A DNA stretch of 64,000 nt, taken from NCBI GenBank assembly GCA_025618425.1, contig CM046832.1, forward strand, positions 23,748,559-23,812,558, written 5' to 3'. The notes beneath the pieces are model-generated. The model was not told where the DNA came from. It saw only the letters and a program-made list of their open reading frames with translations, and made no database searches. This DNA comes from Heliocidaris tuberculata (lineage: Eukaryota; Echinodermata; Echinoidea; Camarodonta; Echinometridae). Shown here in pieces: positions 1 through 11,666 of this stretch (its first letter is position 1; every line of letters begins with the position of its first letter). The position numbers and the translations under genes are program-made.

Positions 1-1507
1 ATAGTTTTGTTTAAATTTATTTCGGACGAAGAAAGATTTCAAATCAAAGGTATGACGAACAGAATAATCTAACAATTTTAAACATTAAAAGACTTGATGG
101 GAAGGATTCCTTTATAATAAACGAATGATCTTAATTTGAATCTTATATCAAACAACGTTAACTAGATTTATGGCCTACCTGCATTTTCTTACTGATATCA
201 TTTCAGTTTTGTTTCCATAAATCGAGATCAAAGTAGCCGTTAATTGGGGATTACAAGGTAATTAAGGAAGTTATCAGCAATTCGTGGGAACATGCAGGGT
301 AGAATATACTAGATCTGTGTGTGAATCATTCGGGGCAAGCAGAGTCAAACATATGGCTAATCAGCTATTGCCTAATCATGCCCAAAATAATCTCGGCCCA
401 CGTCTATACTGTTCCGGATGACTATTCGCGACCCACCCTTCCTCCCTGCACGAACATTATCACTGGGATTGAAATACATGTATATAATGATTTGATAATG
501 ATAATGATCGTTTGCATTTGGACTGAGAGATAAAGAAATATATCTGCGTATTAAGAAGCAAATCCAAACGTTGCTATTTGAGAAATGTAATTTGTCATGA
601 ATTATATTATCAAGCACTATTATAAAGCTTTTTCATTTTATTAAAACGTAATGATACATACAGAAGCAGTTAATTAGATAATGAATATTCACCATGGATA
701 CCTACAGAGAACATCTAGATAATAGATAAAAACCTAGATAAAAACTTAGTTTCTATGAGAAACTTATTTTAGATTGTATAACTCTTCTTTATATTAAAAA
801 GTACATATCTTGTATTCTACCCCCAATAAAAAAAACATTAAATAACTTTATCAAATATCCTAAGAATTTGGGGCTGAACATTTTGCAGGCCGAACTGTGA
901 AGGATCAACGACTTGATCAGGTTTTCATGGGAAAAGACCCGTGGTGTGAATCACTGTGTGCCTTTGAGTTTAATAGTTACCAAGAAATAATAGACCCATG
1001 TAAACAAGAACAAAGGATGCGCGTGTCACTCCGAGGCTGTATTGGTCCTTCCAAGCACCCTGGCCTCTGAATAGCTCCAGTGCTTTTAACAGGTATAATC
1101 ATTAACTACGTCACAAGCTTTCATTTGTTCTGATGGTTTGTTCCTGGGATAACAAAGAAAGTAGAGGGGATGATCCAATTAATTCTACCAGGAGCGGCGA
1201 GGAACAAAGGGGGTATCAAAGAGGACCGCGACTGGTCTTTCTTTGATTTGCGGTCCAGTTCTCAAGAGGGATGTGGTATAATGGGCTGGGATCGGAGCTT
1301 GATGCTTCACACTATTTCGAGACTTGGTCAGAGTAGGTTGGAGGTCTAGGTCCTCCCAAAGAAGTAAGGGTACGCGAAACAACATTGGAGCGCCAAGACG
1401 TAATTTTCGTCTTAGCATATACACTGTTTTGGAATACAGAGGTATTCACAAAAGTTTAGAGACGCATTTTGTTCCGTTCTCCTGTTTTTTGAAGAGCTTC
1501 TGTCATT
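1..1507. other. Upstream flank of homeobox gene, no gene seen
   Basis: No ORF in this stretch resembles a known protein. It is AT-rich and holds no obvious repeat with recognisable ends. The part nearest the homeobox gene contains two TCF/Lef-like sites in opposite orientation at 1215-1221 and 1241-1247. It presumably carries the promoter and 5' UTR of the homeobox gene, but no TATA box or start site could be fixed. Confidence 0.5.
1215..1247. promoter_or_regulatory. Pair of TCF/Lef-like sites
   Basis: ATCAAAG occurs at 1215-1221 and CTTTGAT at 1241-1247, which is the same heptamer in opposite orientation within 33 bp and about 260 bp before the homeobox start codon. The TCF/Lef consensus is CTTTGAT or CTTTGAA. 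Echinoderm pmar1-type genes are known targets of beta-catenin/TCF in early vegetal cells, so the position is suggestive, but a heptamer pair can occur by chance. Confidence 0.3.
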
Positions 1508-3360
1508 ATGTTCCCAGTTTGTGAAGATGAAACACAATGCTCTCCGGCAGCTGAATTCTTTGGAGATGTGCTAAATCATGATGGAAACAACACAGGTAAG
1601 CGGGTTATTTTAGCCCAAAAATAATACTCAATTTCATTTTTTTGCAATATTTTTAAAAATCTTTCATCATTATCATCATCATCATCACCCCCACCACCTC
1701 TATTCTTTGTCTTCCGTCTTTGATATTCTGACGCCATTATTTTCTCATGCACTGATCTCTTCTTTTTTTTTCTGGAAAAATTTTCTTTCACAAGCAAATA
1801 TCAAATTTTCTCCAAATTTCCTTTTGTGTATATATAGCACAAATGCATTTATTCATTATTTCATTGTTTTTTCAACCATTCTTGAGGACGACAGGGTGAT
1901 TATTCAATTTTGTAAAAGTGGGTTTGAAATCAATGTTCATTTTCTTGGAATACATTGAAATAATTTATATCATAGTAAAATTAATAAATCTTCTCATTCT
2001 CTCTACGTTTTGCATTCTTTAATTCTGCAATAGTTAATATATACAATATACAAGTTAGATTTCCGAGCGTTACGACTATACACATAGGTATAGGTGAATC
2101 GAAATAATACTTTCATTATCTCAATATTTTTGCAGGACGTATACCAAACTACCATCAACCCGACTCAACCAGTTCAAACGCGAACATGGCGCCTCCCCAC
2201 CATCACCACCAACGCGACGCCGAGGCAGACCACGTGACCTACTCCCATCCCTGCGGCGCCGCCACGGACGAGGAAAACGGTATACACGCACTGCGACACA
2301 GACGGCGCCGAAGTCGTACAATCTATACCAGGCTGCAGTTAGAGAGCTTGGAACAGGTGTTCAGAAAGAACAAATACCCAGATATCAACTCACGAGAGGC
2401 ACTTGCAGACGCCGTCGACCTAACTGAAGCCAGAGTACAGGTAACGACAATAATGTTGCTTTGCGATTCTGTTATTAATCTCCACAATTATTAGTTTTAG
2501 AATAGCCTTAAATAATTTGCTTAAACTCAAAATTAAGGATAATACAAACATATTTAATATTGCAAACTCCATCATACTTTTATCTTAACTTTACAGACTG
2601 CTCCTACACATGTTGTTGCATTAAATATATATTTACAACAGTCCTAAACTTATATGATTGTTCCTTTAAACAGAATTGGATTTTTGATAAACACTTTTTT
2701 TTTTTTGGTTTTTTTCAATGGGTTCTGCAGGTTTGGTTTCAAAATCGTCGAGCACGGGAACGACGTCTTGAGCGTTCAGGCAAGAGTTCTCCTGAAGGCC
2801 GTCATAGTCCAATCTACCAACAAGCAACAGGACTTAAGAGTCCCCATGACCGACAATTTCACCATGGTGATGTCGGGGATGACATCGCATGCTTGAAGAC
2901 CGAGACCGATGAGATGAAGAGCTTCAAGCAAGAATTCAAGGACAGTTCCAGTGTGAAGACGTCAAAAATTTCGGCTCTGATGTCCATCGAGTTTTTATCA
3001 AAAAGTAGCCGTGATGAAGACTCCGGAGCTAGGAGCAAACCATCTCTACATCAACCTTACTATCACCAGCAGATTTGTTCTTATCCCTCGTCCGCAGCTC
3101 TTTATGCGCAATCATGTGCGCAATCCCCTCTTCATGTTCACGTAAAAGACGCTGCACCCATGCGCACAGGACACATTCAGACTTCACGACACTCTCCTCT
3201 ACACAGTGACGGCGCCAATTTCAGTCGTAACGACCAGAAGGTCACCTCGTATCCATATTATCCTAATATCGAGGCATCGTTAAAATACGCTTTCTATCTG
3301 GGAATGCCCCTGGTATCACTCCAACCAATGGATTGCAAAGATGACCAATTAAATAACTGA
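1508..3360 (+). CDS. PRD-class Q50 homeobox transcription factor (phb/pmar1-like candidate)
   Basis: A sequence-specific nuclear transcription factor. Coding exons are 1508-1595, 2136-2440 and 2731-3360, joined at phase 1 and then phase 0 with GT-AG boundaries, giving 340 aa. The ATG at 1508 is the first after an in-frame TGA at 1490. The homeodomain is residues 86-145, with helix-3 motif [15 protein letters not shown]133, Q135 (position 50) and N136 (position 51). The second intron falls between homeodomain residues 46 and 47, the usual PRD-class position. No paired domain or C-terminal OAR motif is seen. Residues 214-221 (LMSIEFLS) resemble an eh1 Groucho-binding motif. An HHHH run (51-54) precedes the homeodomain. 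The lack of W at homeodomain position 56 argues against Arx, Hbn or Otp. Phb/Pmar1 or a Mix/Sebox-like gene are the best candidates, but this was judged by eye. Confidence 0.9.
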
Positions 3361-4430
3361 ACATTTAATGAAAAGAAAAGAAATGACAATAAGTTTAAAG
3401 GAGGGGGTTCGCGGAAGGGGTTAATTATTGGATGTGAAATAGATCATTCTACATCAATCGGTTGCGGTATTTCCTCCTGTACAGCTTGCATAATGATAGC
3501 TTTGTCAGTTTAGTTATCTGATAATCATTATTGATTAATGAAGTTTGTTATAATTTTGGCCGAGCAGTTTCGTTCCCCAGATCAAAATCCCAAAATATAA
3601 TTTTGTCCTAAAATTTGTTTTTGTGTATTTCCATTGTTAAAAAAAAGTCATCTTCATTCCTAAGAGAATTATTTCATTTTTTGAATAATCAGTCGATGTC
3701 TACTTTCCTAATATTAACATCATTAATTATCTACTGTACATTTATCACTATAACGTCATTGAAGACAGTAAAACAAAACAATACAATGTGAAATCTGGCT
3801 CCATAGGAAGAGTTATTTAGGTACTTTTTTTTAAAACTCACCTTGAATGTGTTTCCCTCCAGCGTTCAAATTCATTGCCAAAATGCCGAAGTCGACGTCT
3901 TGCAAAATAGGCCGAACTGTAAATGTGCTCTGAGCGTGTGTGTGTATAAAAAAAAATAAATATGTATGTATATATGTATATATATATATACACACATATA
4001 TACACACACCCACACACACACGCACTGACACGTACACAAACAGAGGTTGAGGAAAACACTGGGAGAGAGAGACAGTGATATAAAGAAAGAGAGAGATGGG
4101 GGGGGGGGGGGGGTGGAGGGGCACTGATCTCTATGCGTAAGATTTTTAAAGTAGAGATCAGTGGGGGGGATGGAGATAGAAAGAGGGGGGGGGGTCAGGA
4201 GAAAGAAAAAGAGAGAGGGTCCTGAGGAAAAAGAAAGAGAAGGGCTGGCAGGGAACAGAGAGATTACAGAGGACTGGAAAATAAGAGAAGAAAGAGAGAG
4301 AGAGAGAGAGAAAGAGAGAAAGAGAGAGAGAGAAAGAAATAGCGATCTCTGGAGCGAGGGGTAGTATAGATTGAATGGCTTGATAGAATTCTATGGTATT
4401 TTGTTTTTAAAAAGAAAGAATATGGTATAT
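3361..4430. other. Intergenic: 3' flank with low-complexity tracts
   Basis: This follows the homeobox stop codon. The first 450 bases are AT-rich and presumably include the 3' UTR. From about 3940 come TA/CA dinucleotides, a G homopolymer near 4097-4112, G-rich tracts near 4164-4195 and purine-only GA repeats at 4290-4340. No gene is supported; the short ORFs here are translations of the simple repeats. Confidence 0.6.
4290..4340. repeat. (GA)n/(AGAA)n microsatellite
   Basis: An almost pure purine run made of GA and AAAG steps lies within a wider purine-rich block (4165-4350). It explains the Arg/Glu-rich and Ser/Leu-rich ORFs that overlap it on the two strands. Confidence 0.8.
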
Positions 4431-4549
4431 AATAAAACGGGGTAACCTCGCTATTCATAACGACTGCTATCCATAACGCGTGACTAAATGAATAGCCGTG
4501 CTTCATAAATAGCGGCCCTTATGAATAGCGAGCAGACCCCAATAAAACG
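4431..4549. mobile_element. 102-bp Mutator-type MITE with 9-bp target-site duplication
   Basis: The element begins with GGGTAACCTCGC next to TATTCATAA and ends with TTATGAATAGCG next to AGCAGACCCC, so the ends are inverted repeats. It is flanked by an exact 9-bp direct repeat, AATAAAACG, at 4431-4439 and 4541-4549. A 9-bp duplication is the hallmark of Mutator-like (MULE) transposases. Internal copies of the CTATTCATAA/CATAAATAGCG motif make it largely palindromic. It lies about 330 bp before the ATP23 start codon. Confidence 0.75.
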
Positions 4550-4872
4550 ACCCCCCCCCAAAAAAGAAAAGAAAAAAAGAAAACGACGTATCAAAATAAT
4601 TACATTACAGAGAAGGTAACCTGTCATCTCCCTGTCTCATCTCTCTGCCTCCCTGCATGATAGAAAAGAGACCACTATTTCCTACTTTTCTAGAATGTAA
4701 ATGGAATACCGGTATAGGTTTTTAAGAAGTAAGACGTTGTTGAACAACTGAGGATTATAGCCACGACAGGGCCGACAATCTGCGGTAACGATATTGCCAA
4801 CACCTCTGGGTGCCTACAACAAAATTGAAGTAAAAAATACGGCCAGGAGAGGGCGCAGTACCAAGATACACA

Positions 4873-4886
4873 TGCCAAGATGGCAG
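4873..4886 (+). promoter_or_regulatory. YY1-like motif over the ATP23 start codon
   Basis: The sequence CCAAGATGGCAGCG overlaps the ATG of ATP23 at 4880. YY1 recognises AAnATGGCGGC and often binds just downstream of transcription starts of housekeeping and mitochondrial genes, where its core can include the initiator ATG. The match is good but not exact. Confidence 0.35.
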
Positions 4887-7800
4887 CGCCCATGGATGAT
4901 CATGCCAACAGTGATCTGTCGCCGGTTAAAAAATCAGAAGAGGAGCAGAAAATCATTGTAGACACTTCACATACATCCAAAGGGAGCTGGAATGATAAGA
5001 GGAAACATACTAATTGTATTGAAAGGGCAAATTTTGCCTGTAAACACAGTAAGTTCACTCACACGCGAGGTTATGATTCATTATTATTTTATTAGAGGTC
5101 TATAATTTTTAATTTAAAATTAAATTTTAATTATCATGGTCTTGACCATCTCCAATAACCTCGCATAAGTGTGAGTGGGTCTTGACATTAGTTTCACTTT
5201 CAGTGATATACTCATACCGGTATGCGATCATGAAATTATATGTCATGAATCATGGAGGTGTATAAAGTCAGCAGCATTGCCATTGCTCATTATAAATATA
5301 AGTAAACATGATATTAATTAACCACTTCACTGTGCAGAGTGAATGATGAATCAGCAAATGATCAGGGGGACTTTCTCGCTCGGGAATGCAGAAAAGGCTG
5401 AGAAAATAATGAACATGATTAATTTGATGGAATTCCTTTCACACCCTCCCCAATCAATGGGTCACTTAGTTAATACATGTACAAGCTTATCTGAATGGAT
5501 GGCCTTGTTAATTCACAATTCATTGCATTTGTAATCAAGTAAGAATGGTTCCCTCTCTTCGCATTAGTGTGAGTGCCCTCTCCCTAAAGATGCTACATAT
5601 GGTGGTTGATCCAGTGTCCGAACACTTTTCAGAAAATCAACGATAGCAAATAAAATATCAAACGAATATCTGTCAAAATTACATAATGAATGCTCAAAGT
5701 CCTACAGAAAAAGAAGTTGATGGAATTTTAAAAAGACAACGTAGATTTAATACGATATTCCCTTCCGAGTGAACCCCTTCCCAACGACGCGGTGTTTTGG
5801 TCCCTTGAAAAAGGTACTGTATTTCCGAACGTGTGAAACCTATGGGAAAAAGACACAACCTTTGTTTCAATAGTGTGGTTTACATACGCGTAATCCCACG
5901 CGTATGAAACCCATTTTAGGTGCTTAACTGTACACGTTCGGTAATACAATCTGTTCGGAATTACCATCCTTGACTATATATATTAAACATAATTAGGTTT
6001 AATTTTGTTGTGTATTGTTTGAAAAATGATTAGAGTCTGCTGTAAAATCCAGAAACGTCCACGACATGAAACCTTTACAAATCTGAACCACTCGTGAAAG
6101 ATTAAATGCACACAAAAGTTTCTGGTTTTACAGTAAATGCTCGGCTTTTTAAAAATTTCTTTTTTCTTTCTTTTCTTTCCTTCAGATCCTTATGTGAAGT
6201 TTATGCTCGCTGCCATGGAACAAATAGGATGGTAAGTGACACTGAAATGTTCCAACTTTTATGTTTTGATTTTCTTTAAGTTTAAATTTGTGCAATTTAA
6301 CCATGTGATGTCTGTACCTTTCTCTTTCTCTCTCTGTACCTCAAGCTTCATACATAAGTTGAACTGAAAATTCTACTGTTTTTTTTTTTTACAAGAAAAA
6401 GGTCTTATTTGGTCATTCTTTGTTTCAGCCCAGTAGATCCAGAGACACACATAGTATGTGAACCATGTAGTAGTGACAGCCCTGTTAATGGAGGATTTGA
6501 TCCAGTGAATGGACAGGTAAATATATTCTAAGACCTATTAAGTTCATGGCAATATTTTACATAAGCTATTTATTTGTATACTCTCTCTAATAATTAATAC
6601 AAACTTTAGTCCAAATCAAACAAAGCACAACAATGAAAGTTTTCATTCGTAATTTAATTCTGTTTGTAAATTTTCTTCATACTATTTTTAATCCTCCTCA
6701 CTTAGAATGATTTATATTTTTCTTCATTATGTGGGAGTAATCCACTCACACTTAAGCGAGGTTATTGGAGATAACCTCGCACTCTGTACCTTCATACCGT
6801 GAGCAATTGCCTCCCATAGCAAGTGTGTGATATCTTGCACATATGTGTGCGGCAGAGGAGCAAGATCACCGACCAAAAACAGCCTGAAAATTTCACTTGA
6901 TCAAGATGATAAAGATCCTATCAAAGGATCTGGCATGAAATTAGATATTCTATCATTCTAAAATGTAGAAGGAAGTATTTTCTCAAAATTTTGCTGATTA
7001 TATTGGTGTTTTTACCTCTTCAACTTTGAGGTCGTGACAGGCTGAAATTGACACAGCTCCATATAGTGATGGTCCCGTGAGTGGGAGTAATCTGGAGATT
7101 TCTGGAAATACACAAAATTTGATTGTCATTCAACTTTTAAAAATATTACATAAAATAATTCAACAGTAAGTTATTGCTTTGCTTATGACTCGGCATTCAA
7201 ATTCATATAGCTAATGTGTTAGCAGATTTGTGGGGTTCTCTGTCAAACTTATTTCTCAACATCACCAGAAGTCAAAAAATTCCTTCATGTATTTGCATTT
7301 TACATTCAATTCCTATAATTTAGGGAAATAATCTTGTTCGAATAATTTTGATTTAAAGTGACATGGAAATTTCTTCAGCTTGATCAACACAAGAAATTGA
7401 TAAAAGTTTTATATTTTGTAGTTTTCCCTTTGCTTCATGTATTCAAATATTTCCATTCAATATAATTTACAATTTTTTGTACTGAAAATGACAATGAAAA
7501 CTGATTTATCATGAATAGCACAACTTACTGTTTTGTATTCATGGCATGTGATTCTCTTTGCAGATTGTCCTTTGTGAAAACAAGAGCCCATCTCAGAGGA
7601 TACTAAGTACTCTACTAACACATGAGTTAATACATGCTTATGATCACTGCAGAGCTAAGGTGGACTGGACAGATTTACGACATGTTGCATGTTCAGAGGT
7701 AGGAGAAAATAGAAATAGAGAACCATAATACATGTTCATCCCTTTGTAATGAGGAATAAAATTCCGAAATCAAAATTGCTCAACAAATGTATCTACATGT

Positions 7801-8786
7801 ATATATTCACAGATTCTCTATGGATGCTTTTGGAGGCCCTTTGAACAAAGGTCTTTTGAAACGTGCAATAATGCAGTTTAAATCAAATATATTCATACTT
7901 AGGAAACTGTTTGGAAAGTATTTTCACATATATACAGAATACTATCTAGAAACATTGTTTTTTCCTTTTGCACATTACATGCTGTATGAAAGAAAGGATA
8001 CAGAATGAAACAAAAACATTTTATTCATTAATGTTGCATTTATGTTCATTTTGACAGATAAGAGCTTCTAGCTTGAGTGGGGATTGTTCGTTTCTGAGTG
8101 ATAGCCTGTACAGCTGGAACTTCAGATTTCGGCAACATCATCAGGTACAGTTTTGTCCACTGGAGTCTCTTAGAGAAGTATGAGAAATAAGAATGTATCA
8201 AAGGTCTTCTGCATTTTGGCTAGTGATAACTTTGATGTAGTAGACTTGAAATTGTTTGACCAAATCTTACACTTTACCCTGTATTAGTATACTTTTGAAG
8301 AAATTAATACAATGAAAATAAGATGCAACCGAAACATTTAGCTTTCTACCTAAATATATTCATTACATTCAGAAAGCTGTTGTATCAAATTCAATCAATA
8401 TATTGTTGAAATATGCATTTTCCATTGATAACAGTTATTGAAATGGATCTAACTGTAGCAGTTCATCCCCATGTCATGCCTTTCAAACTGGTATATTGTT
8501 TTGTCATTGCCTACTGGAATATCTAGTTTCCATGAAGTCCTTATGTTTTATTGTTCCATCTATCTCCATATTGCAGACGTGTGTAAGGAGAAGGGCTATT
8601 GGTTCTATCTTAGCAGTCAGAGACGTTTCTCGAGAAGAAGCAGAGAAAGCTGTTGATGATATTTGGGAAACATGCTTCAAAGACTATGCTCCTTTCACCA
8701 GTATACCCAGGAGACCAGCTGACCTGAAAACATCATCACATGACCAATCACATGATCAGAAAACTACTCATCAGCCAGACAGATAA
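4880..8786 (+). CDS. ATP23: Mitochondrial inner membrane metalloprotease ATP23
   Basis: In yeast, Atp23 acts in the intermembrane space, matures the ATP synthase subunit Atp6 and promotes F0 assembly; the vertebrate orthologue is also called KUB3 or XRCC6BP1. Six exons were joined: 4880-5048, 6186-6231, 6429-6516, 7564-7698, 8058-8144 and 8577-8786, all GT-AG, giving 244 aa, close to the human length (246). The zinc-protease motif HELIHAYD is at residues 121-128, with H121, E122 and H125 as metal and catalytic residues. Several cysteines (for example the C-E-P-C of exon 3, C105, and the G-D-C and T-C motifs) fit the cysteine-rich, Mia40-oxidised family. The C-terminal EEAEKAVDDIWETCF block is also typical. 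The N-terminal 45 residues are poorly conserved and less certain. The tail after residue 215 is His/Gln-rich. Confidence 0.95.
5051..5182. mobile_element. Inverted-repeat MITE abutting ATP23 splice donor 1
   Basis: The left end reads TTCACTCACACGCGAGGTTAT and the right end ATAACCTCGCATAAGTGTGAGTG, an inverted repeat of about 20 bp around an AT-rich centre. The left end starts just after the GTAAG of the first ATP23 splice donor (5049 onward). A shorter related copy sits at 6740-6775 in intron 2, with both arms back to back around GAGGTTATTGGAGATAACCTC. No clear target duplication was seen. Confidence 0.5.
5590..5970. mobile_element. Interspersed MITE, family A copy 1 (in ATP23 intron 1)
   Basis: About 370 bp here are nearly identical to 29452-29840. 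The shared unit runs from TGATCCAGT..TCCGAACACT to CTGTTCGGAA.TACNATCC, and its ends form an imperfect inverted repeat containing TTCCGAACA. An internal copy of TTTCCGAACGTGTGAAA and an ACGCGTA..CCCACGCGTA palindrome are present in both copies. The minus-strand ORF at 5728-5967 is just a translation of this repeat. Confidence 0.7.
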
Positions 8787-9034
8787 TACAGGGAGATACA
8801 TTCTTTATTTAATGTGTGTCTTACTGGCAATGCAGAATGGTTTTTGATATGTATGTTGCCATGCAAGGATCAGAAAAGTGCCATGATCAAATTTCTGCAA
8901 AAAGATTGAACATTTATCTTTGAGACTTTCATATGAAGTTAGATGAATGTTACACAGCAGGTGCTGCTGAAGTCATGAAATGCATGAGATAGTAGAAAAT
9001 ATATGAGAGTGCATGGATTCATCATACACATGCT
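8787..9034 (+). other. ATP23 3' flank / probable 3' UTR
   Basis: AT-rich sequence directly after the ATP23 stop codon, with no coding signal. The polyadenylation site was not determined. Confidence 0.4.
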
Positions 9035-9450
9035 TTAACCCTTTCAAGACACTTGACCACATTTTTTGGTTTGGCTCAATAACTTTTGATTCAGAGCCCT
9101 AAAAAATATACCAGGTACATGAGTAGAAAGAGCAAAAATTTCTGCACACACTCTATCCATTTTTGTTGCATGACGATATTGCATTTGATGCTAGGAATTT
9201 TATGAACAAGAATAACTTTTAGAATCCTTAAATTGGCAACACACCATGAGGCTTAAAATAATTGTTTTTCATAGAAATTGGCAATTTTTCAACTTTTCTT
9301 TCAAGTTCCTAACCATTTGTGTTATTTTCAAAGACAGTACATTTTATTAGAACCATGTTGCACTAAAAGAAAAGTATTATTGTTGCCAATTTGAAGAGCA
9401 AAATGTAGTCAATTTAGCCCTTAAAATAATTCCTGTCATGAAAGGGTTAA
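9035..9450 (+). mobile_element. TTAA-flanked (piggyBac-type) MITE, family 1 copy 1
   Basis: The element begins TTAA-CCCTTTCAAGAC and ends GTCATGAAAGGG-TTAA, so it has short inverted ends starting CCC and a TTAA duplication at each edge. TTAA plus CCC ends are characteristic of piggyBac-type transposition. The 408-bp interior contains the repeated phrase AAATTGGCAA in both orientations and encodes nothing. Related copies occur at 20746-21162 (reversed), 55295-55711 and 63236-63650. This copy lies in the ATP23 3' flank. Confidence 0.8.
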
Positions 9451-9993
9451 TTCAGTCTTCCCATTGATCTTATGAATCTCATTTATTTATTTTTTGTGTT
9501 TGAATGATATTAGTTCTTATTCATCACAAATCTTGTACAGGTATTAATTTTTTGAACAAATTTTTTTCAACATCACAATTCTAGTTCAATCAGGGTTCTA
9601 CATATGTATGAGGCAACCAGAATGTGCTTAGTGCAAGCAAATTACAATCCTGTTTGTTCAGTTGGGCAAGCATATCATTTTAGTCCTCATGTACGGGTAT
9701 CAGGGTGTGTTAATCTGGTATTCATCTGATTAATCTGGTATTTCCTCTTCAGCAAATGACAATGAACTTATGAAATTCTTATGATGGTGGATGTTACCAT
9801 TGGATTTTAATTAATTTATTTTTTCTTGTATAGTGCAATTCACCCAGTCTTGATGAAAGTAAACTTTCTTTCCCCCCTGAAATCTTCTGAGGAGGAACTG
9901 AACATTTATAAGGGCAGTTTGGTGTGGTAAGAAAGAATAGATGGGCTGTGCCATTTCTATAATGAGCGTATGGCAAGTGATCATCAGAGGTAG
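9451..9993. other. Gene-free interval
   Basis: AT-rich sequence between two MITEs in the 3' flank of ATP23. The short ORFs here lack codon structure or similarity to anything recognised. Confidence 0.5.
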
Positions 9994-10178
9994 TACAGCA
10001 GAACTTCATTATAACAAACTCCTTGGGACCAAGGAAATTACCTTGTTATATTTAAACCTCATTGTATCAGGACTGAAAAACAATAAAATACAAAGAAGTG
10101 GGACCTGGAAAATTACCTTGTTATAACAAGAGTTTGATATACATGTAACAGTGTTCTTTATAATGAGATTCCACTGTA
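9994..10178 (-). mobile_element. pogo/Tigger-like MITE copy 1
   Basis: The element starts TA-CAGCAGAACTTCATTATAAC and ends GAGATTCCACTG-TA. Ends beginning CAG with a TA target duplication are typical of pogo/Tigger (Tc1-mariner superfamily) elements. It is the inverse-orientation relative of the copy at 11667-11845, sharing the GTTATAACAAG and TGGGACC phrases. Length is about 181 bp, non-coding. Confidence 0.65.
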
Positions 10179-11666
10179 GTTGTATTTAAATGACATGATG
10201 ATACTGAAACAGGTATTATGTTTATGTAATTTTGTTCATGACATCTGGCTACTGAAATTGCGTTCTCTTTGTGAATTGAAAGCAAATCACATTAAGTGTT
10301 TTTCCTTTCAATTTTAAGGTGGAAGGGAGCATTTAGATTTACAAAAATATATATACTGGACAATTTGAATTTTACAAATGAAATATATTAGTTGTACATG
10401 TACTCCCTTCAGTTGAAATATAAGAGAGGTATAAAAGAAAGACATGTGGTACAAGGACAATGACATGGTTTTTACATTCCCTATTAAAGGAAAGTATTTG
10501 AATTCGATGTACTGTAGCTACCTCCACGTGGTCATAATGGATCTATAGATTTTTTTTGCCCATGAAATCCAACTTTCCTTTCATTTATAAATGCCTTTTC
10601 TGGATACCTATGATGCTTGAAAATACATGTGTGTCTATATTCCATGGATCTGATAGTGGCTGCTAGAGATATACTTCAATATAATTTACTCCTATTGTAA
10701 TTATACCAGATTTAAAAAAAATTTGTTCGGTATTCATGAAGATATTGTCTCCGTCCTTCACTTTTACTGGAACAAACCAGACTGGTTTTGATGATTAAAT
10801 CAAAATTCAATACAGCTACATTTACCATTTGCATTCACTATGGATTTGAGTTGTTAACATTTAACGACTTCTGTTTTATCGCAAATTGGTATCTCCATAG
10901 CATCACTGATTTATAAAAATTGCATCAATAGAGTTCAATCATTAGATATTAAAAATCGGTAGGGAAAATGATAAATACAATTTAATTCATATTTATTTTA
11001 TTTAAAAAAGAAAAAAAAGGGGGGAAAGCAACATGAAAAGACGTTGTAACCCCCATCAGCATCCTCCCCTTACTTAAAGGGGAATTAACCTCAAAATATA
11101 AATGTGCTTATATTCAAAGATGTAATCTATTCCTTCTATTTGTCCTACATAGTTTTGCATTAAAATATAAGAGATGGGTATAAATCAAGATTTTCTCAGC
11201 AAAATTTATCGTCTGCTAGCGATACCTGGGGGCTACCATTTTCTTGATGTGTACATAAAGATATTTTTAATCCGAATGCAAAATTGTCTTTCTTCCTGTT
11301 ACAAAATCCCATTTGAAATTTAAAATATTTAACAGATATATACATATGTTCTAAAAATGAAAATGTGTTTTATATTTTATATTTCTTTGAAAATTACTAT
11401 TTTACTAAATATAAAACTATTTTCTTGATACTATGACATGCGACGGCGCAATTGAATTCAAATTTATGGATGATAACTTTCCCGAGCGTCAATAGTGACA
11501 AACTATGCATTCACCTGCTTTGAGATAATGGACTTCAATAGTCAGAATGCGCGTTGTATAAATAAAGTTCTGCTCTTCCAGGCAATTACGCAAGCCCAAG
11601 AAATCGATTTCTATTTAGCAAAACCAGAGAATTTAAAAAGAAATCTATAAATTTCAAATTTTAGAA
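10179..11666. other. Gene-free interval
   Basis: AT-rich, with no supported ORF, exon or repeat boundary. It may include a distal ATP23 3' UTR. A 16-bp A-rich stretch near 11000-11020 is the only low-complexity tract. Confidence 0.5.

Noticed and set aside
2560..2730. N-terminal extension of the ORF running into the homeobox third exon
   Set aside because: It is intron sequence; a CAG acceptor at 2728-2730 restores the homeodomain frame from the previous exon.
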